From assembly GCA_904063045.1 (NCBI GenBank), contig CAJFCJ010000068.1, positions 112,297-176,296 on the forward strand: DNA of 64,000 nucleotides, given 5' to 3'. Within the stretch, counting starts at the first letter, position 1. Each line of letters starts with the position of its first letter. The notes under the pieces were generated by a model, which saw only the letters and a list, made by a program, of their open reading frames with translations, searched no databases and was not told where the DNA came from. Shown here piece by piece: positions 56,371-64,000 of this stretch. Made by a program: the position numbers and the translations under genes. The DNA is from Dimorphilus gyrociliatus (Eukaryota; Annelida; Polychaeta; Dinophilidae).

Positions 56371-57720
56371 TGATTTGGTATAGCCCAGATCTTTGTTTAA
56401 ATTCCTAAGATCATTGAGTTGTCCCTTTGCTGTATCAATTTTTGAGCAATTTCTGAGATACCTAAGAGCTTGTGCAAATAAAATTCCTTTAATGGTGTGT
56501 TTGGGATGTGCAGACTTGGGTTAAGTAGTCTTCTACTGTCTGTAGGTTTAAAATGGGTTTTGAACACTAGAGATTGAGTTGAATCTCCAAATCTAGAAAG
56601 ATGGTTGTGTTACCAGCCTCAGATCTGGTTAGACTAATACCCTCATTCTGTTGTTAAGATAGTTCCAAACTCTCTCAACCTGTCATCCTCTCCTACAGTA
56701 TCACTACTCTCCTTTCTCCACACAATGAGTATATCATCAATGTACCTTCTATACACTAATAGGTGTTCTTTGTAGAGGTATATACATCCTCTCCCAAACC
56801 CCTAGGACTATATTGCATAAGCTGGACTAAAGCTAACTCCCATTGCAGTGCCTTTATTTGTAAGTATCTTTCACCTTCAAATACAAAGTCATTGCTTTTT
56901 AGGCAGATCTGCAAAAGTTTAAGGATAGCCTCATCTGGTCTATTATCTTTTGCCAGTTGTACAGTTGTTTGGCTATGCATTGTATCCCCAATCAGGATCA
57001 ATGCTAGGTATAGGCATCTACATCTGCAGTTTGTATAATTGTATTCTCCTCTATATGATAGAGGAGAGGTGTCTGCAATATCCTGTGCATTTTTAGTGTA
57101 TGCTCTACACACCATAGCCAATGGTTTAGCCAAGCATCTAACCAACAGGAGAGAGGGTGTAAATCACTCCCTCTGTAACAAACAACTGGTCTCCCTGGTG
57201 GCATCCTATTAGGGATTGTCCACCTTTCCTTATGAATCTTTGGAGAAGATAAAAATACCTATCTGTGGCTTCTAATTTTGGGCTAAGCTTTTTCATCATC
57301 CTATTTGTAACAATCCTCCTTATTGAGGTGGAGAGGATGGAGATGATTCAGAATGTCTGGATTTTGAAATGGGAAAGAGACCTTTTGTAGGTGTTGTTAT
57401 CAGACAGTTGTCTGTTGCCTCTATTAAATAGTCTCTTTGTTCAAGATAACAATATTGTTGCCTTTGTCTGCAGGTTAATGATGATATCATCTTTGTTGCA
57501 GACTGTTTCAACAGATGTTGAAATCTTGAACTAGGACCATTTTGGTGAAGGTAGCCATACCTTTCACTCAACCCATTTATGGTTTCACAACCTTTATTCC
57601 ATATGTTATTCTTGAAATCATTCCATACTGGGGTATCTTCTCCATCTATTGAGGATCTTCCTTTATAATGGTCTTGTCAGTTTGACTCACTTTAGCAAAG
57701 GGTCTACCCTATAAGTAAGG
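56371..57720 (-). pseudogene. reverse transcriptase of Penelope-like element A, frameshifted
   Basis: Landmarks in minus order: PTKGLFPISKS region (57320-57571), LLQICLKSNDFVFEGERYLQ followed by the Q-I-x-G-T-A-M-G block that is split by a shift near 56850, and RRYIDDILIVWRKES with the catalytic Y-I-D-D near 56735-56760. The sequence between 56400 and 56700 continues in other frames. Several shifts are one-base changes in short runs, so sequencing error is possible. Confidence 0.75.
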
Positions 57721-58476
57721 ACCCACATCTTTGTGTTTCACTAGTCTATGTAGGAAGGATGCTAATCCTCTTTCCAATTCTTAGTGATCCACTGTTTCCT
57801 GGTGGATTGTAATCAATATTAATGTATTTCAGACCTTTATTCAAGGTCTGAATGACTGGATCAGGAACATTCCAATCTGAATAGTTTAAAAGCAAACTAT
57901 CTCTACTATCTATGCTATGATTAATACCATTATATCATTGCTGTACAAAGAACTGGATTGGACAATTGTTAGAGGCTCCAAGTTCCTATCTATTTGGCTT
58001 GGGTTTTCCCCTTTCTAGATGTTTAAATTCCTCCTTCCTGTTTGTTGACATACTGGAGGAAATCAGATAGAGATCTGCTGGACTTGTAGCAACTACCTAC
58101 CTGGTCTGGATTTGTATTTCTCCACCATGGTTAGTTATCACCATGATTTGGGATGGAGTATTATACCACTACTTGTCCCGCCAGTGTACTTTTAACAGTC
58201 ATCATCTCTACTTTAGTTGGCTAATTCTTCGCCTAGACTATCTTTAACAATCTTTTTATATCCTCTTCTGTAGTTTGGCATTGAGGGGGCTGAAGATCTA
58301 GAAGAAGACTCAGACTTAGGGTTGACCCCTTGTTCTTGGTCTTCCTCTTTTATTTTACTCTTTTTCTCCTTCCTTTGTTCTCCTCCTCCTTCCTGACTAC
58401 TTACTCTTCTCCTTTTTTATGGTTACTCCTTCATCATTGCAAGAAGGTTTATTCTTAAGAATGTCTTTCCAAGTAT
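57721..58476 (-). pseudogene. N-terminal region of Penelope-like element A
   Basis: Minus-strand pieces rich in charged residues (58260-58420 encodes an acidic/basic serine-rich stretch with PSMPNYRRGYKK). No clear domain. Runs into the gap. Confidence 0.4.
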
Positions 58477-59103
58477 NNNNNNNNNNNNNNNNNNNNNNNN
58501 NNNNNNNNNNNNNNNNNNNNNNNNNNNNNNNNNNNNNNNNNNNNNNNNNNNNNNNNNNNNNNNNNNNNNNNNNNNNNNNNNNNNNNNNNNNNNNNNNNNN
58601 NNNNNNNNNNNNNNNNNNNNNNNNNNNNNNNNNNNNNNNNNNNNNNNNNNNNNNNNNNNNNNNNNNNNNNNNNNNNNNNNNNNNNNNNNNNNNNNNNNNN
58701 NNNNNNNNNNNNNNNNNNNNNNNNNNNNNNNNNNNNNNNNNNNNNNNNNNNNNNNNNNNNNNNNNNNNNNNNNNNNNNNNNNNNNNNNNNNNNNNNNNNN
58801 NNNNNNNNNNNNNNNNNNNNNNNNNNNNNNNNNNNNNNNNNNNNNNNNNNNNNNNNNNNNNNNNNNNNNNNNNNNNNNNNNNNNNNNNNNNNNNNNNNNN
58901 NNNNNNNNNNNNNNNNNNNNNNNNNNNNNNNNNNNNNNNNNNNNNNNNNNNNNNNNNNNNNNNNNNNNNNNNNNNNNNNNNNNNNNNNNNNNNNNNNNNN
59001 NNNNNNNNNNNNNNNNNNNNNNNNNNNNNNNNNNNNNNNNNNNNNNNNNNNNNNNNNNNNNNNNNNNNNNNNNNNNNNNNNNNNNNNNNNNNNNNNNNNN
59101 NNN
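58477..59103. other. assembly gap (627 N)
   Basis: A run of N between the 5' part of element A and the 3' part of element B. Apparent open frames through it are artefacts. Confidence 1.
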
Positions 59104-61885
59104 CCAACAAAACCACTTACAAATTCTCCACAAGGTGAAGAGAACCTGTATTAGCAACTAAAACAATGTCACCAGATTAAAACTCACAATATTTCGGAGG
59201 ATTCCTCCTTTATCAAGTGAGAGGGGAAAAGTGGCTGGTTAGATTGCCACCAGACTGATCTCTGAGAGCTTACTATACCTTAGGTAGGTACTGTTCAATC
59301 CCACACTTTTTCACACAAATCACCTACTTGGTGTCAGAAAAGCAAGTCGACCACTGACGAAAGTTGAAATTTCAACTTGCTCCGATTGTTATGAAATTTT
59401 ACACAGTGCTAGATCTAATTGAACTGAGCAACTGTGCAAATTTGAACGAAATCGGCCCAGCGTTGCGGAGCTATGGAGCTTTGAAGTTAACGTGGTAGGT
59501 GAGGATGGCTGACTGGCAGCCTTAGACTCTATTACCAGTATCTCGACCCTACGTTCTATAGTAATTAGAGGGTAACCTTTCAAAAATCGCAGGTATAACA
59601 ATCAGGAAGCACTTTTCATAAAATGTAACAGAAGAAGACCTAGATTCAATTCTATGTCCTTCTCTCTGTACATATATGGCCAATCCTATTTGCAGGGCAG
59701 TCCAAGCCCTATTCATTACCGCACCATGAAATATAACTGAATCAAGATAAGGGGTGATTTCACCTCCAGTTTGGACTTAGAATATTTTGAAAAATTTATC
59801 GACTTGTTCAGTCGAAATTTTTCTAAGTCCAAAACCTAACACTGTGTAGGCTGGAGCTGTAGAATAGTTTTCGCGAAAATATTTTTCCAAAATCTTTCTA
59901 AGTACCCAGGCGAATGTAACGTTTTACAGGTAATTAACCTGACAAAGAACTTAGAAAATTAATGATTTTCGAGAAATCTTTACAAGTCCAGAGCCTCAGT
60001 GAAGGCCAATTTTTCAAAATCGTCAGATTGCTTTCAAACTTGAATCCAAGCTTGCCCCTACGTCGGAAAGATAGAAAGTGTACACATACATTCGTCAGCT
60101 ATATTCTACAATAGAGAAGTAGTATTGAACCAGTATTGTACTATGCAGATAGCACTGATAAAGATAAGCAGTAGTGACCTAGTTTCGTATAGGGCAGTGC
60201 ATACACATTATGCAGTAATAAAACCTATTGAATTATATAAAGAATATTTGCTATTTGCAACCTAGCATTAATATTACAATTTATTAATCCATAAATTTAT
60301 GATTTCGAACTAAAACTAGTTCAATTAATTATCAATTATGCTTCAATTCTAAGTTTAGATTATATTCACTATTCAACAGTATTGTATATACAATACTGTT
60401 CTTTTTAACATGCATTAATCAGATATACTTCCTCCTTATATGCTGATGCTAAATTTACTAACTCAATCAATTGAATATCATTATTAAGGTAGAATATAAA
60501 AACGGTCAAATATACAATCTACATGTTTTCTTGATTGTTGGACTTGTCCTACTAAAATTGTTACATCTTATGCAACTCTCCAACCTTCGAAATTCAACTA
60601 TTATTTAGAAGAGGAAAACAATAAAAACATGACCATATTTACAACTTTTCTTTGTCTTCAAATGTTACTTTTGTTTTTGTGAACATTGAAATTTGTGAAC
60701 TATCAACCCTTAAAAGAGTATATAAACCCTATGAAATTAACAGTTGATAGTTCAGTTTTCTAACCATCAGCTAGTTGTTTAAACTAGCTTGTTTAGAACT
60801 AGAAGCTCATTTTACTCAATACATATTCTTTGGACGAAATACTGGTGTTTTGTTAATCAATTTCTACCGAAATTGCCTTTGTTAGACTATTTGTGGACGA
60901 ACTTTAAAGGTTCTATTTGGACCAGTACTTTGGCAAGTTGGTAAATGATTGGAAAGGACAATTACAGTTGTGACGAACCAGAAATTCCTACAATTACAAT
61001 ACAACAAAGTACAGAAAGAAATATTTTTATTTTTCTACCTGAACTTGGAAAATTTTTGATTTTCGAAGCTCAGCCACTCCTGAACTGTAAAAGCTACATG
61101 GTCGTGTAGCATATCAGTGAAAAGCTCTTTTTGAGCTCTATCACCTCCAACAAAATTGAAACATCTAGGATGACGCATAACGAAACTCCTAAACGGCCCA
61201 GAATTGGGAATTTTTGCCACAGCACTGATTTTTTGGATCAAAACTAACTCATTGATATATATATCCTTGTGTACTATGTAGCATAAGGTCTGTAGACCCA
61301 TGTTGTTGGGGAACTTTTGTTCACTGCCAACTGTCAACCATCTGTTCTCTCATAGAGAGGTGTCTCCCCACAAATTACCCCATTTTTATTAACAATTTGT
61401 TCTGAACAGTCCCATGTCTGTCCAGTCTGTACCTTCTTCTCTGCTAAGTTAAGTGTTGTTCCATTATCTTAGGTTAGGTTAGTTGTAAAGTTTCACTAAT
61501 TTGTATCTTTTTAGGGCTATAGCTTAGGGTTAGGATATAAGAACCAGATGTGGTTTTTGTTGGGAACTGTTGTTCACTGCCAACTACCACAACCTGTCCC
61601 CATTAAAGAGGTGTTCAATCCCTACTCAGCCAATAACTAGCCCTATTAATTTTCATTCACTGTCAATTTCTCTCTGTATCTCCAATAGGAGATTAATACC
61701 TGCAAAAACTACTATCCTGATCATCCCCCACCCAGCTATTGCCATGGTGAGAATTGTGTCATTGCTGTTGTTCAGGCTCTCTATGTTATTCACAATAGAG
61801 AATTGTTTTGTGGTTTATTGAAGACTGTTTTAATATGCCACCATGGGGATGGCCAACATTCTAATAGATCAGAGTGTTGGTATTT
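59104..61885 (-). mobile_element. Penelope-like element B, 5'-truncated, interrupted by a solo LTR
   Basis: 59104-60078 and 61014-61885 repeat 53641-55690 of element A in order and orientation. It breaks off inside the GIY-YIG frame at about 61885. Element A has about 160 extra bases (54927-55091) here. Copy B shows many one-base losses in short runs relative to A. A 5'-truncated copy fits target-primed reverse transcription. Confidence 0.85.
60079..61013 (+). mobile_element. solo LTR-B, 935 bp, with 5-bp TSD
   Basis: Starts TGTACACATACATTCG, ends CAACAAAGTACA, flanked by GAAAG at 60074-60078 and 61014-61018. Removing it and one GAAAG restores the sequence of element A around 54637. Contains GTATATAAACCC (about 60718) as TATA. 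It defines the full length and ends of the LTR-B family. Confidence 0.93.
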
Positions 61886-62259
61886 GCAAAAGAGCCAGAC
61901 ATTCTATGTAGTGGAGATATGGTGAAGCTAGCCATAGCCCAATTACACTTTTTACAATCAGCAATGAAAAACATGTGGTCTGAATTACAATTGAGGTTTC
62001 CCTCAATCTTTTTAGTAATATTGAAGACGAGTAGAATCAGGCCCACACTTAAATGACAAGGTAACTGTGAGAGTATAAAAGGGAAAATATGTGACAGTAC
62101 TGTGTGAGTGAAAAAATGAATGTTTAAAAATAAATTGTGATACTTCAGTTCAATATAGATGCTCTTTTAGAAAACCATAGACTTAATTCAATACATTTAA
62201 TATGAATACTTAACAATAGCATTGTGAGCGGGTACAGATAGAGATAAAAGCTCAGAATA
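61886..62259. other. spacer, no supported gene
   Basis: A short plus frame (61874-62056) has no domain. GAGTATAAAAGGG near 62074 looks like a TATA box without a clear gene; it may belong to LTR-derived sequence. Confidence 0.4.
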
Positions 62260-62445
62260 TTCAATACATATCTTATTTGGAAAACACTGGCTTTTGTTGA
62301 AAGTTTGATATAAAACTTTGGACAAATATCATTCATTTGTTGAGGTTCTATTTGACAAGTGCTTTGGTGTAATATTAAATGAGGGTATGGACAAATATGT
62401 TTGGGATGAGAACAAAATTCCTACAATCACAATACAACAAAGTAC
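62260..62445 (+). repeat. LTR-B fragment
   Basis: AACACTGGCTTTTGTTGAAAG to CCTACAATCACAATACAACAAAGTACA follows the end of LTR-B with insertions and deletions. Confidence 0.65.
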
Positions 62446-62607
62446 AATACAAGTAATCATAAATCTTGTAAAATATGTATTAAAGAGAAAAAATATCAGA
62501 TGTAATAAAAACATTCTACTCTCAAAAAATTATGCATTCTAGTGTTTTTCCTTAAGTGTGGAGCTTTTGTTAATTTTACATAAGCTTTTCTCCCCTTCTT
62601 TCTGATA

Positions 62608-62913
62608 TTAGAAAGATATATTATAGGTTGCAAGACAATATGATCTTCTTGAATTACAATTCTCAAAAAATTGTCGTTTGCAATGTAGGCAAGAATTTCT
62701 GCTAGTATATCGCTGAAAGGAAAAGTACAAATAAAGCTTATGGAATAAATTTTCTATATATAATACCTTCTCCAATAATTCTCTCATAAGAAGAGTTTCC
62801 ATCAATCCTTCATCTCTTCCATCCAATAACTCCATCAATTCACTTTGAAATGGTGCAGAAATTGCACAATGTGCCAGCATAATAGCAAGACAAATGCCCA
62901 AAAGATATTTCAT
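62608..62913 (-). CDS. small secreted cysteine peptide precursor, 2 exons
   Basis: Exon 1 (62767-62913, 49 codons) encodes a signal peptide (MKYLLGICLAIMLAHCAISA), with cleavage likely before PFQ, then an acidic propeptide ending LLEK. A 54-bp intron (donor GTATTA, acceptor TTTCAG) joins in phase 0 to exon 2 (62608-62712), starting RYTSRNSCLHC. The junction creates a Lys-Arg pair, a prohormone-convertase site. The released peptide of about 33 residues has four cysteines spaced C-x2-C-x7-C-x6-C. Total 83 residues. The layout is that of a neuropeptide, hormone or defence/venom-type precursor; the spacing matches no family I can name. A broken paralogue lies at 63614. Expression unproven. Confidence 0.7.
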   Translation of the reverse strand: MKYLLGICLAIMLAHCAISAPFQSELMELLDGRDEGLMETLLMRELLEKVLYIENLFHKLYLYFSFQRYTSRNSCLHCKRQFFENCNSRRSYCLATYNISF

Positions 62914-63189
62914 GATTTGAAATGTGTGAAAGTATAAAATATTCTAGTTGATATATATACATATATATATCTTTTATATTTTTTTGACAATATGGAGTTT
63001 ATGATAAAATGAATAGCAAAAAAACCAGTTTAAGACTTCAATAACTCAATACTGTGTAATATGCTTCTGAAGGCTGTAAACAAAAAATTAATCTGTTACT
63101 ATTTTATACCTGTGTACTACTTATTCAAAAACCTTTGAGAGAAATACAATCACCATTTAGCCAAATTCTGACCTTGTCTGGTCATACAT
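62914..63189. promoter_or_regulatory. possible promoter region of the cysteine peptide gene
   Basis: Upstream on minus are GATATATATATGTATATATA (about 62952-62971) and ATTTTATACTTTCACACATT just before the ATG. The last 25 bases before the ATG are nearly the same as before the paralogue at 63614. Confidence 0.4.
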
Positions 63190-63199
63190 AAGGTTCAAC

Positions 63200-63535
63200 T
63201 TTAAGTGCCACTAAGTGTTGGCCAAGTTGTGATTGATAAGCTTTTGAAAGGGTTTGGCCAAAGTATGGTTAATTAATTATCTCAAGTGTTGAACTTTGTA
63301 ACATATTATTCATAGACCACTAACAGTAAAGTGATGATTGTATATTGGAGACAAACCTACATGCATATAAACCCTTGCTGTTATAGTCCAACTGTATTAC
63401 CTTAAACTGGAAAGATCAACTGGAAACAACCTTACTTAGACAGCACTCTACCCTTTCAACATTGGACATTAGTTTGGTAATTTGGGCAACCTGCTATTAC
63501 AAATTATTGAGTGGCAAATGTCCTGAAATTGTCAT
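63200..63535 (+). repeat. diverged LTR-A fragment
   Basis: Shares ordered words with the LTR of the 16.8-kb element: TTGAACTTTGTAACAT, GTAAAGTGATGATTG, GAGACAAACCT, TGGAAACAACC, GTTTGGTAATTTGGGCAACC. Much more diverged than the two LTRs there, so an old insertion. Confidence 0.7.
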
Positions 63536-63613
63536 ATATTTATATCAAATTTATATCATATCATTTTCAACTTTCACATTATTCAAATTGATTAAGAAAG
63601 CTACTTTCAAATC

Positions 63614-63725
63614 ATGAAATATCTTTTGGGCATTTGTCTTGTTATTATGCTGGCACATTTTGCAATTTCTGCACCATTTCAAAGGTTTATGGAGAAAATG
63701 TCCACAAGAGAAAACGTCCACAGGA
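63614..63725 (+). pseudogene. broken paralogue of the cysteine peptide gene
   Basis: MKYLLGICLVIMLAHFAISA and PFQ match the first gene at all but two residues. After PFQ it diverges and runs into the Penelope-like tail repeat. The second exon with the cysteines is absent in the window. The two genes point away from each other, about 700 bp apart. Confidence 0.7.
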
Positions 63726-63868
63726 TTAGGGTTAGGCCACTCACACAACTCAGGTTAGGTCTTGGGTTAGGATTAGCACAATCAGTACAGCCTGGTAATC
63801 CCAAAAGTGCACACACACTTATAACCAAGCTTTGGCTAAGGGTTGGTGTAGCTATTGAGGAGTTGCTA
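63726..63868 (-). mobile_element. short 5'-truncated Penelope-like tail copy
   Basis: 63749-63868 matches 53479-53609 (CAATCAGTACAG, CCCAAAAGTGCACACACACT, GCTTTGGCTAAGGGTTGG). Left edge has GATTAGGGTTAGG words. Only the 3' end is present, as expected of a truncated retrocopy, and it interrupts the peptide paralogue. Confidence 0.6.
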
Positions 63869-64000
63869 GAGTAAGAACTTATTGCACAATATGAATCAAG
63901 TAGTCTTCACATCTCAAGTTGATTGATGATTTAATGTCTTAATGTAGTATATATCTAGTATTAAGTGAAATGGAACCAAGTATGGTTGACCTACCATGGT

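Larger units (their letters stand above)
53470..58476 (-). mobile_element. Penelope-like element A (RT + GIY-YIG), 5' end in the gap
   Basis: Minus-strand order: N-terminal part (57700-58420), RT (56400-57700), GIY-YIG endonuclease (55453-56370), a 2-kb 3' region and a CCTAAC-rich tail (53470-53500). A 3' fragment of the same element recurs at 59104-61885 in the same orientation, giving a head-to-tail tandem, a habit known in Penelope-like elements. Confidence 0.8.

Noticed and set aside
58397-59157. Long open frames across the gap
   Set aside because: They consist of N bases and are artefacts.

Overview
The window is AT-rich metazoan DNA. Genes are split by short GT-AG introns (about 50-110 bp). 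Receptor ectodomains mix C-type lectin, LDL-receptor class A (LDLa), SRCR-like and LRR modules with a 7TM domain, and there are TATA-box promoters and no bacterial-style operons. It looks like an invertebrate, but I cannot name the phylum. Most of the sequence is mobile DNA.

Left part (0-16.6 kb): decaying or rapidly evolving surface/secreted-protein genes. These are an SRCR-like fragment, a minus-strand CTLD-LDLa-LRRNT gene, an intact-looking 3-exon Calx-beta/ITIH-C-like secreted gene (7.8-9.0 kb), a broken FAMeT-like/fucolectin-like gene, a caspase-like fragment and an SRCR-LDLa-LRR-7TM receptor (13.4-16.6 kb). BEL/Pao gag and pol pieces and many fragments of one LTR family (called LTR-B here) lie between them.

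16.78-26.04 kb: a young, env-bearing Ty3/gypsy (errantivirus-like) element with two 635-bp LTRs that differ at about four positions, a tRNA-Ser-type primer site and an open 1055-codon env frame. It carries a second retropepsin-like domain between integrase and env. 26.0-32.6 kb: a host gene interrupted by a 957-bp Mutator-like MITE, then four same-strand ORFs of unknown function, three of which begin just after a 3' splice site.

32.7-53 kb: a transposon graveyard holding four hAT transposase relics, a Ginger-like integrase, a Ty3/gypsy element with 82-bp LTRs that has itself received a hAT (8-bp TSD) and the second MITE copy (9-bp TSD), and a minus-strand Ty3/gypsy element with one 203-bp LTR. 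53.4-61.9 kb: two head-to-tail Penelope-like elements (RT plus GIY-YIG endonuclease) around an assembly gap (58477-59103). The second is 5'-truncated and carries a 935-bp solo LTR-B with a perfect 5-bp TSD. 61.9-64 kb: a two-exon gene for a small secreted cysteine peptide with a dibasic processing site, and a broken paralogue in opposite orientation.

The strongest candidates for something new are the second protease fused towards env, the MITE family with terminal inverted repeats built from tandem GAAGTCGCCCAG units that has captured LTR sequence, the cluster of four ORFs, the cysteine peptide precursor, and the Penelope-like 3' tails rich in CCTAAC.
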